Shown here one piece after another: positions 18,288 to 27,452 of a DNA stretch of 64,000 nucleotides. The stretch is from Bin55 sp009840545 (GTDB lineage: Bacteria > Pseudomonadota > Gammaproteobacteria > Pseudomonadales > Azotimanducaceae): positions 2,976,001-3,040,000 of the forward strand of contig OZ242357.1 in assembly GCA_965208815.1 (NCBI GenBank). The letters run 5' to 3'. The translations under genes were made by a program, and so were the position numbers. The notes beneath the pieces are model-generated. The model worked only from the letters and a program-made list of their open reading frames with translations, was not told the DNA's origin and did not search any database. How positions within the stretch are numbered: the stretch's first letter is position 1; each line of letters opens with the position of its first letter.

Positions 18288-20198
18288 CTATGTCTTGGTG
18301 TCCTCGGAACAATGTTCCGTTGGTGGTAGATCAATGGTGGGGTTGCGATCAAAGAAACCATCAGGTTTCAAGACAAATCCGCAGTATTCAACAGGCATTA
18401 CGGGCCAGTCTTCGGGGCGCGGCACATGAGTGGACCCAAAGGTATGCCAAACGACAATGTCTCGGTCGGTGATTGCTCTGTCCGCTTCAGTCCACTTTGG
18501 CAATCCGTCTGACCCTGGATGAAGGTTTGGATAGTCACCAGCCGCACAGAGTTTGTCTTCCTCGCAGGGGGACACCCAGAGATTGAACTGAGCGAATCCG
18601 GAACGCTTAGCGACATTTGAAGTGGGCAATGCGAAGGATGTTGTAGTAGAAGAGGGCACGAGCTTGTAGGCGACAGGTTTCCCTAGACGGTTCGTCTTAT
18701 TCGGATTGATGACTTTCCAACATCGCGAAGTTGAGGAATCCACGGTTCTTCGAGCTTCCAACTCAGAGTTCAAGGGTGTAGAGTTTGCCTGAAAAGCCGT
18801 ACCGTTTGGATTCTCATCACAAACGGGCATCGCTTCAGTGTTTATCTCGCATACCGAGTTGGTTCGACCATCCACCTCGAAATCCAATCGAAAGCAGAAT
18901 AGGTGCTGATGAATGGGAGAGGCTAAGTTCGGCGCGACTAATGGAGCGAAATCGGGACGTTCTCCACCATCTTCAATTGCTGAAACACCGACAATACCCG
19001 TCAGTTTGACTTCCATTTCAATGGTCCCATCCAAGTAGAGGTACCAATAGAAACCGTATTCGTAATTTCCCACGGTATAGAAAGAACTGACAACCAACCG
19101 CCTTGAACGACGAACCTCTGTTCTTCGCGACAAACCGTCATGATGTTTCCACAGGATGCCGTAATCTTCTTCGTGAATGCAAATCGCTCGTTCAACATGT
19201 CGTGCTGAACCGTCAGGTTTGATGGCATAGTGATCCAAGTAACGGATTTCACCCACGCAATCGCATCCCAACCTAAGAGAATTGACGCAGTTGCCCAAAC
19301 TGGCTTCGCCAGCGTCTAAAACGTGCTTCCATGAATGCATGGGATCGGTGTCTCCATAGGGAACCACCATATCCGAAAGCGCAGCGCGATGAAGTATGGT
19401 TCGAACTCGTTCTCCCTCTCGATATCCCAAGCCATGTAGCACCAGTCCATTAACCGGATGAATCGAGACGCGGAACTCCCAATTTCGCCATTCAATCGAG
19501 TTTCCCGAAACATCAAAACCCGGTCCATCAGGCTGCTCGATTTCGAGACGACTTAGTGGCGGCTGTAGACTCGGTTGGTGCTCTGCCGTGTACCGTCCGG
19601 ATTCGGGTGGTAACGGTACTACCCCATGATCTTCCAAATGGGCAACTTTTCCGTCGGTTAGGTCGACATGCGCAATCAACCCATGCACGGGTCGCGCGTA
19701 GCCGTTGTCTTTGGCATCTTCGCGTACAAAGCTAATTGCACGATGAGCTCGATGACCGTCCGGAATACTAGGATGCTTGTAGCCACCTGCTGGCCACGGA
19801 TCAATTTGGACTAGCTCATAATTGGTGACCCCTCGGAGGCGCATCGCATCTTGCCAGCCGGAATCCTGCTTTGTGATTTGGATCGCTCGAACAACGTCAG
19901 TGAATCCGATAGGAGCTTGCCCGTTTTTGATACGTCGGATGTGAACTTTTTCGTCGGTGACATTTACTTCCGCTTCAAATCCACCGTCCGGATCTGACTC
20001 AACATACTCATAGCCGACCAGTAATAGCTTGCGCGGAATCGATTGAGTCTTGCCGTGGGCATCTAAGATCTCTTTGGTCGGTTCATCTAAGGCGACAGAA
20101 CAAAATACTGCGTGATCGGACAGTTCTTTCTTTACTAACGATGAAGCGACTTCGACTTCTGTCGGCGTCAAGGGATCAAGAGGATGTCGTTCGGCCAT
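18288..20198 (-). CDS. Copper-containing amine oxidase (636 aa)
   Basis: The protein oxidises primary amines to aldehydes, ammonia and hydrogen peroxide, using copper and a topaquinone made from its own tyrosine. All key residues are visible. The topaquinone precursor is Tyr379 in GNYEY, the catalytic base Asp295 is in HVLDAGE, and the copper ligands are His430 and His432 (PIHQHLF) and His591 (GSTHVPRPED). These positions are nearly the same as in Arthrobacter phenylethylamine/histamine-type oxidases. There is no signal peptide, so it should be cytoplasmic. It lies 61 bp after the PhyH gene and 70 bp before the hydratase gene, probably one operon. The amine substrate is not known. Confidence 0.93.
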   Translation of the reverse strand: MAERHPLDPLTPTEVEVASSLVKKELSDHAVFCSVALDEPTKEILDAHGKTQSIPRKLLLVGYEYVESDPDGGFEAEVNVTDEKVHIRRIKNGQAPIGFTDVVRAIQITKQDSGWQDAMRLRGVTNYELVQIDPWPAGGYKHPSIPDGHRAHRAISFVREDAKDNGYARPVHGLIAHVDLTDGKVAHLEDHGVVPLPPESGRYTAEHQPSLQPPLSRLEIEQPDGPGFDVSGNSIEWRNWEFRVSIHPVNGLVLHGLGYREGERVRTILHRAALSDMVVPYGDTDPMHSWKHVLDAGEASLGNCVNSLRLGCDCVGEIRYLDHYAIKPDGSARHVERAICIHEEDYGILWKHHDGLSRRTEVRRSRRLVVSSFYTVGNYEYGFYWYLYLDGTIEMEVKLTGIVGVSAIEDGGERPDFAPLVAPNLASPIHQHLFCFRLDFEVDGRTNSVCEINTEAMPVCDENPNGTAFQANSTPLNSELEARRTVDSSTSRCWKVINPNKTNRLGKPVAYKLVPSSTTTSFALPTSNVAKRSGFAQFNLWVSPCEEDKLCAAGDYPNLHPGSDGLPKWTEADRAITDRDIVVWHTFGSTHVPRPEDWPVMPVEYCGFVLKPDGFFDRNPTIDLPPTEHCSEDTKT

Positions 20199-20259
20199 TG
20201 GCTGGTATCAATCCCAAGAAAGGAGGACAAAAATTGTATGAGTACGAGGCCTGCTCAAC

Positions 20260-21102
20260 TTACTCCGATGCCGCCTGCCTCAATGGGTCGGATGGACGGC
20301 CGTGATACCGAGCATTGGGTGGCTCCAATATTGCCAACTTACGATCGTCGATATCAGGGTATTGCCGAAAGTCGTCGGGATTGAAATAGTCACACGACCA
20401 CGTGGTTCCATGTGGCGAGAACTTGTAGAAGACAGTCTTACGCGTGGCATCCGAATTCCAAGGCAATGTGCCATGAATAAGAGCTTCCGTGAACACAATC
20501 GCATCTCCGGGAACTGCTGGAATTCGAGCTACGCAATCTGGAATTTTCTCGTTGATCTTGTGCCAATCGGCGGGCAAAGGCAGATTGGACTTGTGCGATC
20601 CCGGAATACAACAAAAACCGCCGTCGTTGGGATGGGTGTCGTACAGTTCGAAACTTACCGAAACGAGACCGTTGAAAAAACGACTGTCGTGATATGAAAA
20701 GTACTGTGACCCGCCCGTCCACTTCCAGCCACCGTGTAGATGTGCGCCAGGAAATCCTCTCTTTACGTGAGTATGTACATTGATGTGGTCAATTCGGAAC
20801 GTCGGCAAATCGATTCCGGCACGGACACGGGCGTTCCGTGCACCATGATTTCCAATTATCTCCTCAAGCACCGGGCTCAGCTTTGGCAGATCCAACATAT
20901 CGCGCCAAACCTTGCTCCAATGAAGCGGACCATCGTCTTGTGCAACAGGTACCCACTGTTCCGTTGGTGAACGAAGGGTTGCACGTAGCTCTTCGATTTG
21001 CTCGTCGGACACGACATTGGGGAGCACCACATATCCAAAGGTGTCGAACAAATATCGTTGCTCGTCGCTTAATCCCTGATTTTGACCGTTTTGTTCGTTC
21101 AT
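20260..21102 (-). CDS. Phytanoyl-CoA dioxygenase (PhyH) family protein (280 aa)
   Basis: This is an Fe(II)/2-oxoglutarate-dependent oxygenase of the PhyH superfamily: YLFDTFGYVVLPNVVSDEQI at the N-terminus, then HLHGGWKW, a GGFCCIPGSHKSN core strand and EALIHGTLPW carrying the distal histidine. The first metal motif reads H-L-H-G-G and not the textbook H-x-D, a form I associate with a large uncharacterised environmental subgroup. The substrate is unknown; the neighbouring reductase and amine oxidase suggest a small amine- or aldehyde-type metabolite. It lies 33 bp after the SDR gene. Confidence 0.85.
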   Translation of the reverse strand: MNEQNGQNQGLSDEQRYLFDTFGYVVLPNVVSDEQIEELRATLRSPTEQWVPVAQDDGPLHWSKVWRDMLDLPKLSPVLEEIIGNHGARNARVRAGIDLPTFRIDHINVHTHVKRGFPGAHLHGGWKWTGGSQYFSYHDSRFFNGLVSVSFELYDTHPNDGGFCCIPGSHKSNLPLPADWHKINEKIPDCVARIPAVPGDAIVFTEALIHGTLPWNSDATRKTVFYKFSPHGTTWSCDYFNPDDFRQYPDIDDRKLAILEPPNARYHGRPSDPLRQAASE

Positions 21103-21134
21103 CTCAAATCGTCCGTGTTTGAAAACTCCTAAGC

Positions 21135-22208
21135 CTATGCGGGAAGCGAGAATCCCTCACGTAGCTTTGGTTTGACACCGCCGATCGTCAACAGCGACTC
21201 AACACAGTCTCTGAGTGATTCGTCAAAAGGTCGAAATTCAATGTCAGTCACGGCCTTGATTCGATCATTGCGCAAATCGCAACCTGCCCAAATATCTCGA
21301 AGCTCCTGCTCTCGAGCCTTGACCCGATCCGGAAAATTGTCCGTGACTTCCGGAGTGTCGTGTCCCAATTCTGGCAGTAGCCGATCGATGCTAGCGCAAA
21401 TCTCTTCTACCTTCGGAGTGTCGGTGGACCAAGCAATGTATCTTTCACCGTTTCGAATCAACACGCTTTCCAAGAGTCCTATATGACATAGCGCGTCGTC
21501 TCGGACATCGACAGTCATCCAAGGTCGATAGCCACCATTTTGATAGTACTCGCCAAGCAGCATCATTTCGACAAAGTGCTGCCACGGTCCCATGTTCTTC
21601 TGATGAGGTGACTGAATAGGTCCGACGTTGTCTGCTGGGCAACAGGTGATGGCGTCCCATTCGCCGTTTTCCTCAGCAGCATCCGAAAAAGCTCGCTGAG
21701 CGAGCACTTTGCCCATCGAATAACCTTGTCGATCCGGCGTTCTTCGCGGATTCTGTTCATCGGGGTAACGATCTTCGTCGAGCGTCGGGCGACGCTTGAG
21801 TTCGTTGATATCCACCTCAGATATGACCGCCGCAATGCTCGAGGTAACTATCACCCGACCTACTGTGCCCGATTCGTTCACACTCTTGATCAGGCTGTCG
21901 CACACTCTCTTGACGTAGTCGTGATCGTTGTAGTTGGACACGTGGGCGACGTGGGCAACACCGTGGCATCCCTTGAAGATTTCATCGAAAGCGCCGTCAT
22001 CGTCTAGATTTGCCGAATGTACAGTCAATCTTCGCGACAAGTAACCCGGCATACTCCGAAAGAAGTCGCACCGTACGGGATCGTTTGCATCCTTCACGCA
22101 AGCACGGACTCGGTAGCCCTTGTCAAGCAACAATCGAACCACCCAGCTACCAATAAATCCAGCTGCTCCCGTTACCGCTACTGTCCCATTCTTGGGTATT
22201 GCCGCCAT
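21135..22208 (-). CDS. NAD-dependent epimerase/dehydratase, extended SDR (357 aa)
   Basis: An extended short-chain dehydrogenase/reductase of the cinnamoyl-CoA/dihydroflavonol reductase type. It has the Rossmann motif TGAAGFIGSWVVRLLL at residues 14-29, the VIVTSSIAAV catalytic-serine strand and YSMGKVLAQ with the Tyr-x-x-x-Lys pair. Such enzymes reduce aldehydes, ketones or CoA thioesters with NAD(P)H. It is the first gene of the leftward cluster; 663 bp upstream are free of recognisable genes and should hold the promoter. Confidence 0.87.
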   Translation of the reverse strand: MAAIPKNGTVAVTGAAGFIGSWVVRLLLDKGYRVRACVKDANDPVRCDFFRSMPGYLSRRLTVHSANLDDDGAFDEIFKGCHGVAHVAHVSNYNDHDYVKRVCDSLIKSVNESGTVGRVIVTSSIAAVISEVDINELKRRPTLDEDRYPDEQNPRRTPDRQGYSMGKVLAQRAFSDAAEENGEWDAITCCPADNVGPIQSPHQKNMGPWQHFVEMMLLGEYYQNGGYRPWMTVDVRDDALCHIGLLESVLIRNGERYIAWSTDTPKVEEICASIDRLLPELGHDTPEVTDNFPDRVKAREQELRDIWAGCDLRNDRIKAVTDIEFRPFDESLRDCVESLLTIGGVKPKLREGFSLPA

Positions 22209-22871
22209 TCTGTTCCCTCCCCGACGTGCGTTGTGGATCGTCTACTTTACTGACGAACCTGTCCGAATTGATGTTACTAAATCAGCAGATTCGGCTTCTA
22301 ACCGTCACGTAAACACTCCCTGCGGGACGTCGAGGAATTCGTGACGGCGCGACTGTTGGAATCCGATAGCATGTCCAAGTTGTCTTCGAAACTGTGTCGC
22401 GAAAGCCTAGGCGTTAGGGAACGTGGGGCACAGTGCAGACACTCCTTGGGAAACAACTTCGCTAGCCTTCCAACGCAGTTCCAGCTCTAGCATGAAATTC
22501 GAGACGGGTGCAAGAGATTCGCCAATAAAATCTGCTAACAGAGAGAGCGCTTATCCAGAAATGGGCTAGTTCGCTTGTCTAATAGGCGATTCTCGCAATG
22601 CTCAGCTAAGTATCTTCGCAAGATCCTAGTCCGGGGGAGGTTAATTTTCGAGTACTACTTCGACTTGGGCGACTTTCGAAACAATGAAAAGTACACGCGC
22701 CAATGCAGGTCAATGGAGCGCGAGTATCCTTCAGGTGCATTGAACTATTGCGTCATGGAAACTTCAAGAGTGGTCTTCATCGGTTGAATGCGCAATGCTA
22801 AGCCCATCGACGCAAACATGCTTGCATCGCTGAAAGATTCCATGGTAGTCAGCCGCGTATGCAGACTTCTT
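22209..22871. other. 663-bp gap without a recognised gene
   Basis: The gap lies between the start of the extended SDR and the stop of the Gfo/Idh/MocA gene. It contains only short frames without family resemblance (the longest is 22575-22787, plus strand, 70 codons, poorly protein-like). No tRNA, repeat or clear hairpin was seen. It must hold the promoter of the leftward SDR-PhyH-amine oxidase cluster. Confidence 0.6.
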
Positions 22872-23909
22872 CTATGAGTATCGTTGCCGCGAGATCTCTG
22901 TTAACAGATCCATTGCATGCAGCGAATCCGTTTTGTCATACTGCGGACAGACCGTGAGCCCAGCGCCCAGACAGCGGTGAACCGCTTCTGCTTGATACAA
23001 GAATCCGTGCTGGTTGGGGAAAGGTCGAGGAATCGAAACATCCCACGGCAAGGGGTATACGAGGTGCTGAACCGGCGCAGGCGCACCTTGCGTTCGGTAA
23101 CGCGACGGAACACCGCTCTCTGGGGGTATCCGGATGGTCAAGTCGGTAGGACAGTGTCCGGGTTGCCCGAGAGTCAATCTTCCCTTTGTAGCTATGATTT
23201 CCGTAACTTCCGCCAGTTCGCAGTTGAATGGGGGAAAAGTTAGAACCGCACATTTGCCTTCGCCGTACTCGACAATCGCTGCCCCTGATCGCCTACCGGA
23301 AGCGGTCACTTTGCTGGGCTTAGTGTCTTTGCCAAATGCCAAGGGGGCAGCTTGGATGGTGTAAATAGGATCGAAGAAGTCAGCTTGCACCAGCATTACG
23401 TCTCCAATCAGTCCTGATTCCACCGCAAATCGAGCATGTTCTACCGCAGGAAAGAACCTCGTCCACATTCCATCCTGCAACATAACTCCACGTTCTTCAG
23501 CCGCTGCATACATCTCTCTTGCATCGCTTGCATTTTCAGCTAACGGTTTCTCGCACAACACATGCTTCCCCGCTGCGATGCAGAGGAGGCTGTGTTCTTT
23601 ATGCAGTCTGGTAATGGTTCCGACGTATACGATGTCTACGTTTGGAGCATTCGCCATGTCTTCGTAGCTGTCGTATGCGCTTTCGATGCCGTGTCTTGAA
23701 GCAAAGCCTCGAGCCCGCTCGAGATCGCGTGCTGCAACAGCAGTGACTTCAGCCCCGGGACATGCACGTAGACTCATTACCCATTGCGACGATATGTTCC
23801 CAGCACCGAGAATTCCCCAACGCAAGTTGTGCGAAACGTCCTTTGGATCCGTAGCTCCAAGACGGACATCGAGCGGCTGAGATGGATTGCCATCGACTCG
23901 AACTGACAT
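22872..23909 (-). CDS. Gfo/Idh/MocA oxidoreductase, dihydrodiol-dehydrogenase-like (345 aa)
   Basis: The N-terminal Rossmann domain reads RWGILGAGNISSQWVMSLRA, then VAARDLERARGFASRHGI, the IVYVGT strand and HVLCEKPLAENA with the family's EKP motif. The order and wording resemble trans-1,2-dihydrobenzene-1,2-diol dehydrogenase (WTRFFPA, SGLIGDV). In that group a glycine-rich LDIG-x-Y segment follows this point and carries catalytic residues. Here the sequence passes directly from DFFDPIYTIQ to KPSKVTASGRRSG, so a stretch of about 25 residues seems to be missing. NAD(P)-dependent oxidation of a diol or sugar is the family role; activity of this copy is doubtful. It follows the aquaporin gene after 56 bp. 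Confidence 0.8.
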   Translation of the reverse strand: MSVRVDGNPSQPLDVRLGATDPKDVSHNLRWGILGAGNISSQWVMSLRACPGAEVTAVAARDLERARGFASRHGIESAYDSYEDMANAPNVDIVYVGTITRLHKEHSLLCIAAGKHVLCEKPLAENASDAREMYAAAEERGVMLQDGMWTRFFPAVEHARFAVESGLIGDVMLVQADFFDPIYTIQAAPLAFGKDTKPSKVTASGRRSGAAIVEYGEGKCAVLTFPPFNCELAEVTEIIATKGRLTLGQPGHCPTDLTIRIPPESGVPSRYRTQGAPAPVQHLVYPLPWDVSIPRPFPNQHGFLYQAEAVHRCLGAGLTVCPQYDKTDSLHAMDLLTEISRQRYS

Positions 23910-23965
23910 TGTGGTCTCCTAATCCCAAGTATCACAGGTCTCCACACTACATATTAGTGCGGGGG

Positions 23966-24634
23966 CTACTGCAGCTTTGACTCCGACCTGAATAGCCCGA
24001 GGAACAAGAACCAGCACAGCACCGCACCGAGGATTTGCGCAAGAATGAAAATTGGTGCGTCCACGGGCGCGATACCCGAAAAGGTATCCGTCAGACTTCG
24101 TGCAACTGTCACGGCGGGATTTGCAAAGGACGTCGATGCCGTAAACCAATAGGCGGCCGAAATGTACAAACCAACCATCGGGCCGACCCATTCAGGTTTC
24201 CTGCGCAAACAACCCAAAATCGTCGCAACCAAACCAAATGTGGCCACAATCTCAGCTAAGGCTTGAGCAGCACCACTTCTCGATACTTCAGATACCTGAA
24301 ACACATCCAACTCAAACATTGCGTGTGCGATCCAAGTGCCACAGACTCCTCCTGCAACTTGAACAGCGATGTAAGCAAGAGCCATCAAGGCGGATATTTC
24401 CCCCCTCAGAAGGAATACCACCGTTACGGCTGGATTGAAATGTGCACCCGACAGTGGAGCAATGACGACGATCAGAACAGCGAGAATTGCTCCTGTGGCA
24501 ACGGTATTGGCCAAAAGAGCGATGGCGGCGTTGCCATCGGCCAATTCCTCGCCCATGATCCCCGAGCCGACAACTCCGGCAAGCAGGAACAGAGTTCCTA
24601 AGAATTCCGCCGATAGTCGAATGGGTGTCGTCAC
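23966..24634 (-). CDS. MIP-family channel (aquaporin) (222 aa)
   Basis: A six-helix channel with the two half-membrane NPA loops, SGAHFNPAVTVVFL and FANPAVTVARSL. The second half is related to the first, as usual in this family. The length fits bacterial aquaporins. Related small channels are found with arsenic genes or polyol genes; here no arsenic gene is adjacent, so water, glycerol or a small neutral solute is likely. Probably co-transcribed with the downstream oxidoreductase gene. Confidence 0.85.
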   Translation of the reverse strand: MTTPIRLSAEFLGTLFLLAGVVGSGIMGEELADGNAAIALLANTVATGAILAVLIVVIAPLSGAHFNPAVTVVFLLRGEISALMALAYIAVQVAGGVCGTWIAHAMFELDVFQVSEVSRSGAAQALAEIVATFGLVATILGCLRRKPEWVGPMVGLYISAAYWFTASTSFANPAVTVARSLTDTFSGIAPVDAPIFILAQILGAVLCWFLFLGLFRSESKLQ

Positions 24635-24785
24635 AGAAAAAGTAGAACTGGAATTAGACGCAATGCTTATTTTCGCATTGCGTGTTACCGGTAGATGTCA
24701 TCAGATGACGATTCGCATTTTGAATCGTTCCTTCTATCCTTCAGCAAATCAAACCGCTGGTTGGTCGATGTAGTCTGCGCTTAAG

Positions 24786-27392
24786 TTACTGTTCCGGCGG
24801 ATCCGAAACCTCTTCCTCGGCATGTTGGCCCACAAAGAACTTCAAGTGCCAAGAAAGCAAGTGACCGGCATCTCCTTCCACTGCATCGATAACACTCAAT
24901 TCCCAAGTACCTTCTGGTTTCTCGCCGTAGAAAGCGTTGGACAGAAAGTGAAACTCTTCGGTATTGTCAATAGCTCGTGAATGTGGATTATTGAAAACGG
25001 GGTTCACAACGCTTCGGGTTCCGCTTGGTGACATCAATTCGATCGACAAGTCACTCATCCTGGGATGGTCTCCGACAAGTCGAAGCTGAACCCCTTCAAT
25101 GTTCACCGCAACTTCCACCGACGAACCGTCTGGATCATCTGGATTTTCCACAGCATCCAAAGCGCCCTCTTCGATGCAGTGCCGTTCGGTCGATTCGCTG
25201 CTACAGTACTCGTAGTCCAGAGGAAGAGACACATCCAGCGTATCAACAAGACCGGCACCGTCTGCATCGGGTATTTCGAATCCCTCGTATGTTTCATCCG
25301 CAACTAGCGAAATAGGGAGATTGCCCATCCAGTCTGTAATCGCGAACAGACCTAGGCTTTCCAGGTCGTAGTCTTCCACCAATGCCACTGCTGCATCGAT
25401 GTCGACTCCGCCAAATCCAAACCAATTGTTGTAGTTGTATCCCGCAGCATTAGTTATCCAACTATGTTGCAGAATGAACGGGACATTTCCGACTGCGACA
25501 CGCACCCGTGGTAGTTCGGGTTGGATCTTTCGTGCTGTCTTGGCGAAGATGTGCTTGACGTCACGGAACGAAAGCTCAGGCTCTACTCCAAGCAGTATCG
25601 CCACAGCCCCAGACATCGTGGCCGCTGCCGCTGAGGTGCCATTTAGAAGGCCTGTATAGTCACCATTAGGATTTGCTGACGAATTTTGCGTCAGCGGCTC
25701 GAAGGAACCGGCCAGCACTCCGTAGCCTCGATCATGTCCGAACTGATCCGTGGAGATCAATGCGGCAGATGCTCGACCGTACTGGCCTGCTGGCGCTGTA
25801 ATCCATAGATTGCTGCCAACGCTCGAATAGCTCGATCGTTGGTCCTGAGCGTTGAAAGCCCCAACAACCATGACAAAAGGCAGGTTGTTCGTATAGTCAG
25901 ACGTCGAACTGGAGCACCCTATTTCCAAATGGATTTCGTGAAAGAGCGCACCGCATGAATTGAAGCTGTTGCCTGCGGATTTGACGAAAAGCGTGCCTTT
26001 CTCATCACGAATCCATCGGGTGAACCATCCAAACAAGTCATAGACGCCAAAGTTGGGATCGCTCCGGAGTATCGAGCCGAAGCTCATGTTGACGATGTCT
26101 ACATCGTTCTCAGATGCGGTGGTCCCACCGAAAGAAGTGATCAAATTCGCATTGGATTGATCCTTTAGCAGGTTGAAACCACGCAGCGTTGTCTTTGATG
26201 CGACCCCTCGTCCGCCCAATCCGTTGTCTGACATTGCACCTACTGCGCCGGCAATCGTTGTTCCGTGATCACCAGTTGTATCGGGATTGAATGGATCATT
26301 AGAATCCGCTCCATACCAATACGCATTGGAACCAGTATCCGCTGCGAAATTGACCGACTCGTCCGAATCTACATTGTCGATGAGATCGGGGTGGCAAGTC
26401 TCGAGTCCTTCATCGACAATCGCTACTACTACTCCTTCTCCACCATGGCCAGCTTCGATTGTCCCCGTCATTCGCATATCTGCACCGACCTCACCGTCTG
26501 TAAATGAAAACGAGCTCTGACCGGTATTGTTCAGGTGCCACTGGTGTTCAAACAATGGATCTGTCTGACCGGGATAGTCTGGGCGCAATGGAGACTCGCA
26601 CGTGACTACGGGAAGTTGGTTTGTGTCGATAGCGAATCCAAATGCACCTGCATTGTTGCCCTCATTCAACTCATTGCTGTTGTCGTCCGTTACAACATTG
26701 ACGATCCCCACAAACGTAGTAGCCGCTTCCAAGTCGTCAAGAACAATTTCCCACTCGTACACGTAGCTACTTGGGAAGACGGCTATCGAAGGTATAGAAA
26801 CGTCCACACGCAGGACCTCCTCTCCCGCCACGAGGTTGCTTTGGTCGAACAGTCTTATGACCAAGGTCGCAGGGTTCGATGCTTCCGACCCTAGGTTGAA
26901 GACTCGAACTGTCACATTGACTTCTGTCTGCTCACCTTGTGTTTCGATATACGGAAAGAGGTCCGAACCCGTCTCCGGTTCTGAATCCCCTGAGCCTGGC
27001 CGATAACTGTCTTCAATCGTAATAGTTGCATCGTCGCCGTCCTGTGAAAGGTCGGAATTGGACTCGGTGTCAACCGAAACTTGGGCGTTTTCGTCTCCTT
27101 CTTGGTCCCAGTCACGAATAGGTATGAATCGTGTGGTTCCGGAAGTTTCACCAGCCTCAATGGTAATGTCCGTCAGATCGTAGTCAGCACCGAATGTCGC
27201 GGTCCCCGCCGTGGCAAGCGGAATTGTCATACTTGCCGATTGTGCTTCCTCGATGGTCGCCGTTAGGGTTGCGAAGCTTCGATCATGCTCTTCGATTGTG
27301 TCAACATCAATCGAAAGCGTTACTGATTGAGCACCTGTTCCCAGCGCTGTTAGGACTGCCAGAACGGTCGCTATTCCTTTGCTATTAATCAT
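24786..27392 (-). CDS. Secreted subtilisin-like serine protease with Calx-beta and P-domains (868 aa)
   Basis: The protein has a signal peptide at 1-22 (MINSKGIATVLAVLTALG...). Residues 24-128 form a Calx-beta-like domain (ATFGADY, ITIEAGETSG, DDATITIED). A CARDB-like adhesion segment follows at about 145-260, then the peptidase S8 domain at about 285-680 with the triad Asp327 (VAIVDEG), His376 (GDHGTTIAG) and Ser587 (LNGTSAAAATMSG) and the oxyanion Asn475 (SAGNSF). The C-terminal proprotein-convertase P-domain includes HPRMSDLSIELMSPSGT. The layout is kexin-like and suggests a calcium-dependent extracellular or cell-surface protease. It lies 60 bp after the PQQ dehydrogenase gene. Confidence 0.9.
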   Translation of the reverse strand: MINSKGIATVLAVLTALGTGAQSVTLSIDVDTIEEHDRSFATLTATIEEAQSASMTIPLATAGTATFGADYDLTDITIEAGETSGTTRFIPIRDWDQEGDENAQVSVDTESNSDLSQDGDDATITIEDSYRPGSGDSEPETGSDLFPYIETQGEQTEVNVTVRVFNLGSEASNPATLVIRLFDQSNLVAGEEVLRVDVSIPSIAVFPSSYVYEWEIVLDDLEAATTFVGIVNVVTDDNSNELNEGNNAGAFGFAIDTNQLPVVTCESPLRPDYPGQTDPLFEHQWHLNNTGQSSFSFTDGEVGADMRMTGTIEAGHGGEGVVVAIVDEGLETCHPDLIDNVDSDESVNFAADTGSNAYWYGADSNDPFNPDTTGDHGTTIAGAVGAMSDNGLGGRGVASKTTLRGFNLLKDQSNANLITSFGGTTASENDVDIVNMSFGSILRSDPNFGVYDLFGWFTRWIRDEKGTLFVKSAGNSFNSCGALFHEIHLEIGCSSSTSDYTNNLPFVMVVGAFNAQDQRSSYSSVGSNLWITAPAGQYGRASAALISTDQFGHDRGYGVLAGSFEPLTQNSSANPNGDYTGLLNGTSAAAATMSGAVAILLGVEPELSFRDVKHIFAKTARKIQPELPRVRVAVGNVPFILQHSWITNAAGYNYNNWFGFGGVDIDAAVALVEDYDLESLGLFAITDWMGNLPISLVADETYEGFEIPDADGAGLVDTLDVSLPLDYEYCSSESTERHCIEEGALDAVENPDDPDGSSVEVAVNIEGVQLRLVGDHPRMSDLSIELMSPSGTRSVVNPVFNNPHSRAIDNTEEFHFLSNAFYGEKPEGTWELSVIDAVEGDAGHLLSWHLKFFVGQHAEEEVSDPPEQ

Positions 27393-27452
27393 TCCTGCTC
27401 TAGTTGGAATAAGTTTGGGTTGATCAATATGGGTAGTGCGATAGCAACGTAC

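Noticed and set aside
20239..20384. 48-codon rightward frame with a perfect AGGAGG 12 bases upstream, antisense to the PhyH gene end
   Set aside because: It is entirely antisense to a conserved gene from 20260 on, and its sequence looks random; the AGGAGG is probably a coincidence.
22575..22787. 70-codon frame in the large gap
   Set aside because: No recognisable domain, no ribosome-binding site noticed, and unusual composition.
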